A stretch of DNA of 64,000 nt from Leptotrichia trevisanii DSM 22070. Its GTDB lineage: Bacteria; Fusobacteriota; Fusobacteriia; Fusobacteriales; Leptotrichiaceae. This document shows, one piece after another, positions 9,428-17,991 of this stretch. The position numbers were made by a program, and so were the translations under genes. Numbering within the stretch: the first letter of the stretch is position 1; every line of letters starts with the position of its first letter. The stretch is taken from contig NZ_AXVL01000011.1 in assembly GCF_000482505.1 (NCBI RefSeq), forward strand, positions 1 to 64,000, given 5' to 3'. The notes below the pieces were generated by a model, which saw only the letters and a program-made list of their open reading frames with translations, was not told where the DNA came from and searched no databases.

Positions 9428-10792
9428 ATGAATTTATTACCTGATGAGATACTGGAAACAATAGATATGGTAGAAATGCAACATCTTGATGTGAGAACTG
9501 TCACAATGGGAATAAGCCTGCTTGACTGCATTGATACAGATGCCATAAAAACAGCGGAAAATATTTATAACAAAATTACAGAAAATGGAAAAGATCTGGT
9601 AAGAATTGCCGATGAGGTGGCAAGCAAATATAATATGCCAATTATTAACAAAAGAGTTTCAGTCACTCCAATTTCAATAATCGGGAATGCGACAAATGCC
9701 GAAGATTACACAATTTTCGCAAAGGCATTGGATAAAGCAGCAAAAACAATAGGAATTGACTTTATTGGAGGATTTTCGGCTCTCGTGGACAAAGGGTTTA
9801 CAAAAAGTGATGTTAAGCTGATAAACAGCATTCCAAAGGCACTCTCTGAAACAGACAGGGTTTGCTCTTCTGTAAATGTAGGCTCTACAAAGTCAGGAAT
9901 TAACTTGGATGCTGTAAAAATGATGGGAAAAACTGTAAAAGAGTTAGCTGAACTTTCCAAAGAGGCAGACGGACTGGCAGCCGCAAAATTTGTCGTATTT
10001 ACAAATGCTGTTCCAGATAATCCATTTATGGCGGGTGCATTTCATGGTGTAGAAAATCCAGATGTTGTGCTAAATGTGGGAATCAGCGGGCCAGGAGTTG
10101 TAAGACACACGCTTGCTAACATTTCAAAAACTGCAAAAATTGATGAAATAACAGAAGCAATTAAAAAAGTAAGTTTCAAAATCACAAGAATGGGTGAATT
10201 AATCGGAAAAGAAGTTGCCGAAAGACTTGGCGTTGAATTTGGAATAATTGACTTATCACTTGCACCAACTCCAGCGGTAGGCGACAGTGTCGGAAATGTA
10301 CTTGAAGAATTTGGACTAGAAGCAGTTGGAGCTTACGGAACAACACTTGCACTTGCAATTTTAAATGATGCTGTGAAAAAAGGCGGAGCAATGGCTGCAA
10401 CTCGTGTTGGAGGCTTAACAGGAGCATTTATCCCAGTAAGCGAAGATCAGGGAATGATAGAAGCGACAAGCAAAGGATATTTAACACTTGAAAAACTGGA
10501 GGCAATGACTTGCGTATGTTCTGTTGGACTTGATATGATAGCTATTCCAGGTGATACCTCAGAAGCCGTAATTTCTGGAATAATAGCCGATGAAATGGCA
10601 ATTGGAATGGTAAACAGCAAAACTACCGCAGTCAGAATAATCCCCGTTCCTGGAAAGAAAGCGGGAGATAGAGTAGTATTTGGAGGCCTTCTCGGAGAAG
10701 CAGATATTATAAACATAAATAATTTAGATTGTTCTGTGTTAATTAATCGTGGTGGAAAAGTGGCTCCTCCAATTCAGGCATTAAAAAATTAA
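9428..10792 (+). CDS. UPF0210 (PFL-family, DUF711) protein
   Basis: 454 aa, full length for the family. Conserved glycine-rich stretches typical of UPF0210 are present ([37 protein letters not shown]-free C-terminus ending [18 protein letters not shown]). Structures of family members resemble glycyl-radical-enzyme folds, but no radical-activating partner is seen here and the reaction is not established. It is cotranscribed with the upstream ACT-domain gene. A GGAGG Shine-Dalgarno supports the ATG. Confidence 0.9.
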   Translation: MNLLPDEILETIDMVEMQHLDVRTVTMGISLLDCIDTDAIKTAENIYNKITENGKDLVRIADEVASKYNMPIINKRVSVTPISIIGNATNAEDYTIFAKALDKAAKTIGIDFIGGFSALVDKGFTKSDVKLINSIPKALSETDRVCSSVNVGSTKSGINLDAVKMMGKTVKELAELSKEADGLAAAKFVVFTNAVPDNPFMAGAFHGVENPDVVLNVGISGPGVVRHTLANISKTAKIDEITEAIKKVSFKITRMGELIGKEVAERLGVEFGIIDLSLAPTPAVGDSVGNVLEEFGLEAVGAYGTTLALAILNDAVKKGGAMAATRVGGLTGAFIPVSEDQGMIEATSKGYLTLEKLEAMTCVCSVGLDMIAIPGDTSEAVISGIIADEMAIGMVNSKTTAVRIIPVPGKKAGDRVVFGGLLGEADIININNLDCSVLINRGGKVAPPIQALKN

Positions 10793-10815
10793 TTCAAAAA
10801 TAAAATAATAAAAAT

Positions 10816-10848
10816 AGAAAGTTAGGATTTATTCTTGGCTTTCTTTTT
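10816..10848 (+). terminator. Rho-independent terminator after the UPF0210 gene
   Basis: Arms AGAAAG (10816-10821) and CTTTCT (10839-10844), with partial inner pairing, followed by a T-run through 10848. Confidence 0.5.
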
Positions 10849-10875
10849 AAACTATACTTAAAAAAAGGAGTAAAA

Positions 10876-11445
10876 ATGTATCATATAAAAGATGAGGAAT
10901 TTTTAAGGGGAAAAGTTCCGATGACAAAAGAGGAAATCCGTTTTGTAAGCATTGGAAAAATGGAGCTGGAGGAGGATGACGTGTGCCTTGACATCGGTGG
11001 CGGAACTGGTTCTGTGAGCATAGAAATGGCAAGATTTGCACGAAACGGAAAAGTTTTTGTAATTGAGAGAAATGATGAGGCAGTTGAGCTAATTCATAAG
11101 AATATAGAAAAATTTGATTTGAAAAATGTTACTGTAATTAAAGGAATGGCTCCAGATGGACTAAAAGAATTAAATACAAAGTTTAATAAAATTTTTATTG
11201 GAGGTTCAGCAGGAAATCTGGTTGAAATTATAAAATATTCTTATGACAATCTTGTGGAAAATGGAATTCTGGTACTAAATTTTATTGTGCTGGAAAATAT
11301 ATCTACGGCTGTTGAGGAACTCAAAAAATATGATTTTAAAGATGTGGATATTTGTCAGTTAATCGTGAGTAAAAATAGAAAGGTTAAGGATTTTAACATG
11401 ATGATGGCAGAAAATCCGATTTATGTAATTACTGCGAAGAAATAA
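10876..11445 (+). CDS. cbiT: CbiT-like precorrin/cobalt-precorrin decarboxylating methyltransferase
   Basis: 189 aa SAM-dependent methyltransferase. The segment VPMTKEEIRF at residues ~14-23, motif I LDIGGGTGSVSIEMARFA (~38-56) and FIGGSAGNLVEII (~110-122) match CbiT, which methylates C15 and decarboxylates the C12 acetate side chain in corrin synthesis. No other cobalamin gene is in the window, so it may be an orphan in a partial pathway or a repurposed methyltransferase. It has its own AAGGAG and is bracketed by terminators. Confidence 0.8.
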   Translation: MYHIKDEEFLRGKVPMTKEEIRFVSIGKMELEEDDVCLDIGGGTGSVSIEMARFARNGKVFVIERNDEAVELIHKNIEKFDLKNVTVIKGMAPDGLKELNTKFNKIFIGGSAGNLVEIIKYSYDNLVENGILVLNFIVLENISTAVEELKKYDFKDVDICQLIVSKNRKVKDFNMMMAENPIYVITAKK

Positions 11446-11469
11446 TAAATAAAAATAATAATTTAAATT

Positions 11470-11512
11470 TGTGTAAAACTCTAAAATTTAGAGAATTACA
11501 CAATTTTTTTTT
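11470..11512 (+). terminator. Strong intrinsic terminator after cbiT
   Basis: A long symmetrical stem: arms TGTGTAA and TTACACA enclose CTCTAAA and TTTAGAG, followed by nine or more T residues. It separates cbiT from the following island. Confidence 0.85.
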
Positions 11513-11539
11513 AGACAGACAAAATATGTCCTTTATAAA
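11512..11539 (+). promoter_or_regulatory. Promoter for the first PD-(D/E)XK-related gene
   Basis: TAGACA (11512-11517), 16-nt spacer, TATAAA (11534-11539), directly after the cbiT terminator. A second TATAAT (11543-11548) lies just downstream but has no good -35. Confidence 0.45.
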
Positions 11540-11583
11540 AAGTATAATGTAAAAATATTATGAAGGTAAAGGAGATAATTATT

Positions 11584-12684
11584 ATGAGTAATTTAAAATT
11601 AACTGAAAATGATGCTTTTTACAATATGAAATTTGATAATGATATTTTTTTGTATTGGATGTTAAAATGGTTAAAAGTCGATACTACAAATAATAGTAAT
11701 AAAAAAGCTTTAAAAAATATGGCAAAAAAATTCGTTGAGGAAATTTTAGGACAGAAACTGAATACGAAAGATATTGAAATATGTTATTCTAATTTTTATA
11801 TTGGGAAGGACTATGAGGATTTTATTAATAGAATTCTAAATGAATATACACTTTTATTTATTGTGAATAAAAAGAAAAAGAGCAATAGAAAATATATTTT
11901 TTTCAAATGTTTTGACTACGACGAATTTTCACCATATTTTTTTGAATATAATCAAGAACTAGTTCAATTACTTAAAATATATGAAAATTTAGGAAATAAT
12001 GAGACAGATAAAATAAAAATCGTATACATTACTCCTGATAAAATTTCTAGATATGAAAAAGAAGAAATAGGAGAAAAAATTATTATGTATGACGAAGAAA
12101 AACTTTTAGAATTTTTTAAAACTTTTAAAAAAGACATTGATGACAGTATTTTTGATAGTTATTATAACCAGCTCATGCGAGAAGTAAGTGAAGAAGATTA
12201 TGACTCTTTTAATGTTTCAGCACTATACAGTATTTTGGAGTGGTATTTTGATAAAAAAAGAAAAAATTATGATGTATATAGAAATGATTACTATATAAAG
12301 TGGATAAAAGATGAATTTTTTATAGAATGTATATATAAAAAAAATAAAAATAGAGAATTTGATATACTGTTTGTGTTAAATTGGTTTCATCTTGATGAAT
12401 TACAAGAAGATATGTTTGAATCAGTTCAATGTGAATTAAAAAATATATTTCCAGATTTTCAAAAAATTTATTTGGAAGAAGTTGACTTAAAAGAGAAAGA
12501 AGTTCCATTATTTTATTTAAAAGTAGATAAAGATGCTTCGTTGAGCAAAATAAAGAAAATATTGGATGAAATAACAGAAAAAATAGAAAAATTTAATGAA
12601 GCGAGAGGTAGTTCAAATATAAAAGATGAATACAATAAATATATTAAAGATGAAAGGAAAAAAGGTGGTATTTGGTTTTGGTAA
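11584..12684 (+). CDS. Degenerate PD-(D/E)XK-superfamily-related protein
   Basis: 366 aa from ATG 11584, chosen because AAAGGAG lies about 9 nt upstream and inside the frame opened by the earlier ATG at 11560. Its architecture parallels the protein at 14491-15612: an N-terminal segment (TENDAFYNMKFDNDIFLYWM) resembling SELSQDAFICWLCNWV, a middle region, and a Lys/Glu-rich C-terminal part with similar helical spacing. Where that protein has Asp then Glu-x-Lys, this one has LLFIVNKKKKSNRKYIFFK and no clear acidic triad, so the nuclease centre appears lost. The ending GGIWFW is distinctive. It has its own promoter and is not in the same transcript start as the WYL gene. It could be an inactive partner, inhibitor or antitoxin; this is inference. 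Confidence 0.45.
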   Translation: MSNLKLTENDAFYNMKFDNDIFLYWMLKWLKVDTTNNSNKKALKNMAKKFVEEILGQKLNTKDIEICYSNFYIGKDYEDFINRILNEYTLLFIVNKKKKSNRKYIFFKCFDYDEFSPYFFEYNQELVQLLKIYENLGNNETDKIKIVYITPDKISRYEKEEIGEKIIMYDEEKLLEFFKTFKKDIDDSIFDSYYNQLMREVSEEDYDSFNVSALYSILEWYFDKKRKNYDVYRNDYYIKWIKDEFFIECIYKKNKNREFDILFVLNWFHLDELQEDMFESVQCELKNIFPDFQKIYLEEVDLKEKEVPLFYLKVDKDASLSKIKKILDEITEKIEKFNEARGSSNIKDEYNKYIKDERKKGGIWFW

Positions 12685-12711
12685 AAGATTAGAAAAGAAA
12701 ATTTTGATTAT

Positions 12712-12739
12712 TTGACAAAATAAGAAATAAAGTTATAAT
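12712..12739 (+). promoter_or_regulatory. Near-consensus promoter of the WYL/FtsZ-like/nuclease operon
   Basis: Exact TTGACA (12712-12717) and exact TATAAT (12734-12739) with a 16-nt spacer, 38 nt before the WYL start codon. This is among the best promoter matches in the window and drives three genes. Confidence 0.8.
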
Positions 12740-12777
12740 TAAAGCATAGAATAAAAAAATGTACGAAAGGCTTGATT

Positions 12778-13725
12778 ATGGCGGGAAAAAATCAAAATTC
12801 TGAAGAAAAGTCAATTAGAATACTAAAAATAATAAAAAGGTTGTATCAGAAGGAAATACTAAATGGAACTGATTTAGCTAACGAATTTAACGTTGATATA
12901 AAAACAGTTCAAAGAGATATAGAAACTTTGAGAACCTATTTTTTGGAAGAAAATGGAGCAGAAATAAAGTATTCCAAATCTAAAAAAGGGTATTATCTTG
13001 AAGAAAATAGTGAAAATTCTTTTACCAATGAAGAGCTTTTAGCAATAAGTAAAATTATACTTGAAAGCAGGGCATTTAACAAAAATGAAACTCAAACATT
13101 AATAAATAAGTTAATTAATCACTCATCAGGAAATGACAGAGAAACAATAAAAGGTCTTATCAATAGCGAAAAATCCAACTATATCCCTTTGCAGCACGGA
13201 CAAAATCTGCTCACAGTTATCTGGAATTTAGCACAGCATATAAAAAAACAGGAATTAATACATGTAAATTACACTACAAAAGATAAACAAGGTAAAAATT
13301 ACAATATAAAGCCTTTGTCCATAATGTTTTCAGAATATTATTTTTATTTAATTGCATACATCGAGAACAAAGAAGAGTACCCTGCAATTTTAAGGATTGA
13401 TCGAATTACTAAAATTGAAAATACTGGCAAGAAATTTAAGATTTTGAATTATTCTAAAAAATTTAAAGATGGTGAATTTAGAAAATATATACATTTTATG
13501 CACTCAGGGCCTTTTACAAGAATAGAATTTAAATACAGAGGCTATATCGAGTATGTGCTTGATAAATTTCCAACTGCAGAAATATTGGATGAAAAAATAG
13601 TTAAAGAAAATAATCGGGAAACTACAGTTTATACTCTAAAAATCGAAGTTTATGGAAGTTTTGGAGCGGAAATGTGGCTACGAAGTCAGGGAGATTATGT
13701 TATTGAATACAAAATTTTAAAATAA
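12778..13725 (+). CDS. WYL-domain helix-turn-helix regulator
   Basis: 315 aa. Residues ~8-60 form an HTH_11-type winged helix (GTDLANEFNVDIKTVQRDIE), the central region (~150-235) is a WYL domain, and the C-terminal strand-rich part matches the WCX extension. WYL proteins are ligand-responsive, often nucleic-acid-sensing, regulators that commonly sit next to CRISPR and other defence genes. The start is ATG 12778: AAGG ends at 12770, giving 7-nt spacing, whereas the in-frame TTG at 12772 would be 1 nt away. It is followed after 24 nt by the FtsZ-like gene and most likely controls this operon. Confidence 0.88.
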   Translation: MAGKNQNSEEKSIRILKIIKRLYQKEILNGTDLANEFNVDIKTVQRDIETLRTYFLEENGAEIKYSKSKKGYYLEENSENSFTNEELLAISKIILESRAFNKNETQTLINKLINHSSGNDRETIKGLINSEKSNYIPLQHGQNLLTVIWNLAQHIKKQELIHVNYTTKDKQGKNYNIKPLSIMFSEYYFYLIAYIENKEEYPAILRIDRITKIENTGKKFKILNYSKKFKDGEFRKYIHFMHSGPFTRIEFKYRGYIEYVLDKFPTAEILDEKIVKENNRETTVYTLKIEVYGSFGAEMWLRSQGDYVIEYKILK

Positions 13726-13749
13726 ATTTCTATAAAAAGGAGAAAATTT

Positions 13750-14457
13750 ATGGAAAAAATATCAAAAATAAAAATTATAAGTTTAGGAGAAACAGCTCTA
13801 AGCACTATTGAGAAAGAAATAATTACACATGAAAATATAAGCATTATTACAATTAAAAATGACTACAAAGATTTAAAAATAAATTTTCAAGATACAGATG
13901 TAATTTTGATAATTTTAAATACATATTTCGAAAATGATAAAAATTTTGCCTTAGAAATAATCAGAAACACTGAAAAAAACGACATTTTTACTGGCATTTA
14001 TGATATTGGAAATGGCTATACTGACCTATTTGATTCAAAAACAAACTTTATCATAAAATGCAAATCTACCGAAGATTTAAAAAATGGAATCAACGGAATA
14101 ACAAAAACTTTAACAGTAAAAGGAATGGTTACTCTTGATTTAGCTGACTTAAAAACTGTATTTCAAAAAACCTCAAAATCTTTCGTAATTTTTGAAAAAG
14201 GAAATTTAGAAACTTTTGATGATTTCCTACAAAATCTAAAACTAAAGCTGGAAACTTTTGATAAAAATAAAACCTATAAAATATTTTTGAATATAACAGC
14301 AGGAAAAAATATCGAATTGACTCAGATAAAAGATATTGCTAAAATAATGACTAATATTCTTAATGAGCGGGCATTTCTTTGGGCACTGCAAATATATCCA
14401 GAAAATGAAAATTTCATAAATATCATTGCTTACATTGTGGAAGATTCAGTTAAATAA
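13750..14457 (+). CDS. Shortened FtsZ/tubulin-like protein lacking the GTP-binding motif
   Basis: 235 aa, versus about 350-400 for FtsZ. The C-terminal half aligns by eye with the FtsZ activation domain: VKGMVTLDLADLKTVF (123-138) matches the LI-x-[VL]-DFADVKTVM element, and LNITAGKNIEL (180-190) matches the LMNITGG-x-[DN]-L element, followed by the predicted terminal strands (NFINIIAYIVED, 221-232). The N-terminal part looks like a collapsed Rossmann-like fold (IKIISLGETALSTIEKEI; DTDVILIILNTYFENDKN). The glycine-rich tubulin signature GGGTGTG, expected near residues 57-63, is absent. I infer a tubulin-fold pseudo-GTPase that might bind FtsZ or another tubulin. It sits between the WYL regulator and the PD-(D/E)XK gene. 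Confidence 0.55.
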   Translation: MEKISKIKIISLGETALSTIEKEIITHENISIITIKNDYKDLKINFQDTDVILIILNTYFENDKNFALEIIRNTEKNDIFTGIYDIGNGYTDLFDSKTNFIIKCKSTEDLKNGINGITKTLTVKGMVTLDLADLKTVFQKTSKSFVIFEKGNLETFDDFLQNLKLKLETFDKNKTYKIFLNITAGKNIELTQIKDIAKIMTNILNERAFLWALQIYPENENFINIIAYIVEDSVK

Positions 14458-14490
14458 ATTAATTAATATTATAGAAAGAAGGGATTTAGA

Positions 14491-15612
14491 ATGGAAAGAA
14501 ACAATATTTTTAATTTTGCAACATCAGAGCTGTCACAGGATGCTTTTATATGTTGGTTATGCAACTGGGTAAATTTTGATGATAATAATTTATCAGAAGA
14601 TGAGAAAAAATTAAAAGAGCTTGCAACTGACTTTATTGAAAAAATGTCAGATGAAAAACTTGGAGATAGAAAAGTAAATATAAAAAGACAATATCAGAAA
14701 ATAGATGTATTATTGGAAATTCAGAACAAAACAGAATTTATAACTAAGGAAAATGAGAAAAATCCTGTAGTAGATATATATGTAATAATAGAAGATAAAG
14801 TGGGAACAAGTTTACATAGTAATCAGATTGAAAAATATACAAAATTAATATCTAAAAAAAATGAAAAAGAAAATGAAAGTAAAGCTCAAATAAAAACAGT
14901 ATATTATAAAATATACGATGAAGATAACATGGAAAGATTAGGGAAAAATGGTGTAAATGTAATATTTAAAAGAGAAAAAATTTTAGAATTATTAGGAAAA
15001 TACACAGATAGCATTAATAATCCTATATTTGAAAATTATTGTAATTATTTGAGTAACATAGAAACAGATGTAAATTCATATAAAAAAAAGAATTTAGAAG
15101 ATTGGAATTCAAATTGTTATATTGGATTTTTTAAAGAATTAAAAAGAGAAAAAGATTATCTAAAACATGCTTCTGGAAGAGAAAATGACTGTAGTTGGAG
15201 TTATGTGAATAACTCGTCAGGAGGATTTATGGGAATGTGGTGGTTTCCATTAAGTGAAAATGAAATTAATAAGTTGACGGAAACTTCTGGTGAAGACATT
15301 TATTTACAGATAGAACAATATAATCAGAAAAATATAATTGCGATAAAATATTCAGTTCCTAAAAGAAATATAAATAATAAAGAACTTTCAAAAGAAGACT
15401 TTGAAAAGAAAGTAAAAAATGCTTCTGAAAAACGTAAGGAAATTTTCACTAAATTAGAAAACATGGTATCAGATTTTCAAAAAAAATATTTTAGAGCAGG
15501 ACAATATATGACAGTAGGATATTTAGAATTCGAGAGCACTGAAGATTGTAAAAAGAAAATAAAACTTCTTCAAAAGACTTTACAAACTTACGTTGATAAT
15601 TTAAACAAATAG
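14491..15612 (+). CDS. PD-(D/E)XK nuclease superfamily protein
   Basis: 373 aa. The N-terminus NIFNFATSELSQDAFICWL is typical of a PD-(D/E)XK family found in defence-type loci. Candidate catalytic residues are Asp72 (QKIDVLLEI) and Glu101/Lys103 (YVIIEDKVGTSLHSNQ), with Glu13 in the first helix. The remainder is Lys/Glu-rich with a central W-rich segment (SWSYVNNSSGGFMGMWWFPL) that could bind a partner or substrate. It is the last gene of the WYL operon, 33 nt after the FtsZ-like gene, with an AAGGG Shine-Dalgarno. A nuclease is the best reading; the substrate is unknown. Confidence 0.65.
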   Translation: MERNNIFNFATSELSQDAFICWLCNWVNFDDNNLSEDEKKLKELATDFIEKMSDEKLGDRKVNIKRQYQKIDVLLEIQNKTEFITKENEKNPVVDIYVIIEDKVGTSLHSNQIEKYTKLISKKNEKENESKAQIKTVYYKIYDEDNMERLGKNGVNVIFKREKILELLGKYTDSINNPIFENYCNYLSNIETDVNSYKKKNLEDWNSNCYIGFFKELKREKDYLKHASGRENDCSWSYVNNSSGGFMGMWWFPLSENEINKLTETSGEDIYLQIEQYNQKNIIAIKYSVPKRNINNKELSKEDFEKKVKNASEKRKEIFTKLENMVSDFQKKYFRAGQYMTVGYLEFESTEDCKKKIKLLQKTLQTYVDNLNK

Positions 15613-15640
15613 TTTATAATCAAATTTCAAAATACAAAAA

Positions 15641-15698
15641 AGAGGAAACTCCCTCTAATAATATAATTAATAAATCATATTATAGAATGGTTTCCTCT
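15641..15698. terminator. Bidirectional terminator between converging operons
   Basis: Arms AGAGGAAAC (15641-15649) and GTTTCCTCT (15690-15698) are exact complements, with a ~40-nt AT-rich loop that itself contains short complementary segments. A runs precede and T-rich sequence follows, so it can serve both the plus-strand nuclease gene and the minus-strand transporter gene. Confidence 0.6.
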
Positions 15699-15712
15699 AT
15701 AAACTAACAATA

Positions 15713-16987
15713 TTATTTCAAAATTCCAGACAAATAAACAAGGAAAAATATCGTAAATCCTGTTAAATATACAATTCCTGCCACTGATAAGAACCACAGC
15801 CAGACAGGTAATCTGTTGTTATCCTTAACAAGTGAGAAGTTAAGATATGAGTATACAGGAGCTGAAACAAATGAGAATATCATTGCAAAATTCATCATTT
15901 TTGCTACGTTTCCAGTAAAAAAGAATACTATAATCATCGCCACAGCCACTGTTAATGTCATCCATATATTAAAATGTGATGTTTTAACTTCCTCCTGTTT
16001 CATAATTAATCTGAGGCATTCTGCATTGGCACGTGAATAACCGTCTACAACTGTGATTGTCGTACCAAAGATACACATAAATGCTATAAATGCAATAAGA
16101 AGTCCTGACCAGCTTCCGATAACGCTTGAGTACATTTGAATGAACTGGGCGATGTAAGCTGCACTTGCTCCTTTAATTGCTGTACCTGTCCCATATTGAA
16201 TCAATGCCCCGAGCGCCAAGAATACAAAGGCTAATATTGTCGTAACAAAATAACCTACGTTAAAGTCAAGCATTGCAATTTTACGTGGTACTTTCATTTC
16301 CTGACGCTTTTTAACTGTCCACATCGAATTAATTGCGGAAATTTCAATTGGTGCAGGCATCCATCCCATTAGTGATACTATAAACGGCAGCGCTGTCAGT
16401 TTCCAAGGAGATTGGACAACAAAATCAGATGCCATAGGATGTTGTTTAAATAATGCAATAACAACTGCGACAATTGTTGCAACTGTCAATGAAATAACGA
16501 TAAATTTTGAAGAACTGTCCAACAGTTTATAACCTCCAAATACCAGCATCGCAAGTGAACCTACAAGAACAATTGTAGTAAGCAGATTAATCATTGAGGC
16601 CATTGCCGCTGGAGTAAGACTGCTTAAAAATGTCAATTTTAAGATATTTGCCAAAATTGCCGCTGTCAGAATACCAATTGCCGCTACGTTAATAACTGCA
16701 GAAAATATATTCATAATAAAGAATACCCAAAGATAGATTTTCCCTTTTTCTTCATATCCTTCAATTAATGAATGTTTACGTTCCAATGTATATTGTGTCC
16801 CGAAACGGAAAAATGGATATTTAAAAATATTAACTAAAATAACAATAATTGCCAATTGCCACCCATATAATGCACCCGCTTGCGTAGATGCCACAATATG
16901 GGAACCTCCAATAGCTGCCGACGCCATAAGAATACCAGGTCCAAAGGCTTTAAACTTGTGATACCAGTTTGAGTAAGTAGTTGCCAT
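15713..16987 (-). CDS. Divergent NRAMP-family transporter
   Basis: 424 aa with about 11 hydrophobic helices. The start is ATG 16987, preceded by AAGGAAGG; the upstream TTG at 17020 lacks a site. The first helix reads GPGILMASAAIGGSHIVAST, aligning to NRAMP TM1 but with AAIGGSH in place of the metal-coordinating DPGN. The TM6 segment is LMGWMPAPIEISAINSMW rather than the usual MPH motif. It therefore belongs to the NRAMP-related group with a non-canonical ion site; substrate is not predictable, and proton-coupled Mn2+/Fe2+ import should not be assumed. Promoter and a palindromic operator lie upstream. Confidence 0.75.
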   Translation of the reverse strand: MATTYSNWYHKFKAFGPGILMASAAIGGSHIVASTQAGALYGWQLAIIVILVNIFKYPFFRFGTQYTLERKHSLIEGYEEKGKIYLWVFFIMNIFSAVINVAAIGILTAAILANILKLTFLSSLTPAAMASMINLLTTIVLVGSLAMLVFGGYKLLDSSSKFIVISLTVATIVAVVIALFKQHPMASDFVVQSPWKLTALPFIVSLMGWMPAPIEISAINSMWTVKKRQEMKVPRKIAMLDFNVGYFVTTILAFVFLALGALIQYGTGTAIKGASAAYIAQFIQMYSSVIGSWSGLLIAFIAFMCIFGTTITVVDGYSRANAECLRLIMKQEEVKTSHFNIWMTLTVAVAMIIVFFFTGNVAKMMNFAMIFSFVSAPVYSYLNFSLVKDNNRLPVWLWFLSVAGIVYLTGFTIFFLVYLSGILK

Positions 16988-17035
16988 AAAAATACCTTCC
17001 TTTTCTCTTAATCTTTCCAAAAATTATAATAAATC

Positions 17036-17050
17036 ATTTGATTATCAAAT
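17036..17050 (-). promoter_or_regulatory. Palindromic operator upstream of the NRAMP-like gene
   Basis: ATTTGAT-T-ATCAAAT, a perfect 7-1-7 palindrome between the predicted transcription start and the ATG. The core TGATTATCA is reminiscent of Fur-type half-sites. The regulator is not identified. Confidence 0.4.
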
Positions 17051-17068
17051 TTTTGAAATTATAAAGGT

Positions 17069-17096
17069 ATTATAACACTTTGTACTGGATATTCAA
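17069..17096 (-). promoter_or_regulatory. Promoter of the NRAMP-like gene
   Basis: On the minus strand TTGAAT (17091-17096), 16-nt spacer, TATAAT (17069-17074). Confidence 0.6.
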
Positions 17097-17156
17097 AATT
17101 TTTTTAGTGTTTTTATTTATATTTTTAATTTTTATTCTATTATTTTTAAAATAATT

Positions 17157-17969
17157 TTATCCTAATTTAAATACTTCATCTTCAAAATGCCGAATCATTT
17201 CCCCATCAAAAAATTTTGACATTTCCTGTTCCATCATATCAACAAACAAATATTCGCTTTCAAAGTGTCCCACATCAACGAGAATCCGTCCATCTTCCAA
17301 AGCGTCCAAAGCCTCATGGTATCTCAAATCCCCTGTCAAAAACACGTCAATTTTATCAGCAATATCATACATAAACGAACTTCCACCACCTGTAATAAGT
17401 CCAATTTTTCGTACATATGCATCTTTATTCCCAACATACCTTACATAGCTTATTCCGAGCGATTCCTTTATTCTTTCAAGCAAATCTTCGAGTTTCATTT
17501 CTTCATTCAATATTTTTATTCTGGCAAATCCGCTATGCACACATTCCATTTTATTTTTTATTGGGTTATAATCATCAAATTCACGTTCATTAAAAATTAT
17601 TTTTTCTCCATCCAGATTCAATTTATCCATTATAAAGTCATTTAATCCATTAATTGCAAAATCCGAATTTGTATGAATCGAATAAACTGCTATTTTGTTT
17701 TCGATTAATTTTAAAATTTTTCTTCCATGGACAGTTTCATTTGTAATTTGTTTCAACCCTGAAAAAATTAACGGATGATGTGAAATTATTAAGTCAACAT
17801 TTTTATCTATTGCCTTTTGCACAACTTTTTGCGTAACATCCAGACAAAACAATACCTTATTCACTTCCTTCATGTTATCTCCTATCAAAAGCCCCACATT
17901 ATCCCAGTTTTCTGCAATTTTTGGACTAAAAATCGTCTGTAATTCTCCCATTATTTCCCAAAGTTTCAT
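17157..17969 (-). CDS. Nif3-like dinuclear metal centre protein
   Basis: 270 aa from ATG 17969, supported by GAAAGGA about 7 nt upstream. Family motifs are visible: ENWDNVGLLIG near the N-terminus, the metal-binding ISHHPLIFSGL, HTNSDFA, and the C-terminal DVGHFESEYL. Nif3/YbgI proteins form hexameric toroids with a two-metal site; annotations as GTP cyclohydrolase I type 2 are not well supported. It closes the dnaG-rpoD-sigma-like block, with 22 nt to the previous gene, an arrangement common in Firmicutes and Fusobacteria near rpoD. Confidence 0.9.
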   Translation of the reverse strand: MKLWEIMGELQTIFSPKIAENWDNVGLLIGDNMKEVNKVLFCLDVTQKVVQKAIDKNVDLIISHHPLIFSGLKQITNETVHGRKILKLIENKIAVYSIHTNSDFAINGLNDFIMDKLNLDGEKIIFNEREFDDYNPIKNKMECVHSGFARIKILNEEMKLEDLLERIKESLGISYVRYVGNKDAYVRKIGLITGGGSSFMYDIADKIDVFLTGDLRYHEALDALEDGRILVDVGHFESEYLFVDMMEQEMSKFFDGEMIRHFEDEVFKLG

Positions 17970-17991
17970 AATTTTTCCTTTCATAAATTAA

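Noticed and set aside
10182-10716. Minus-strand ORFs within the UPF0210 gene
   Set aside because: Antisense shadows with Leu/Gln or Ile/Pro-rich translations and no ribosome site.
15641-15698. Possible T-box or riboswitch beside the NRAMP-like gene
   Set aside because: It lies downstream of both converging genes, so it is a terminator, not a leader.
17021-17156. Manganese (yybP-ykoY) riboswitch upstream of the NRAMP-like gene
   Set aside because: The leader is too short and lacks the conserved GGGGAGTAG-type motif.
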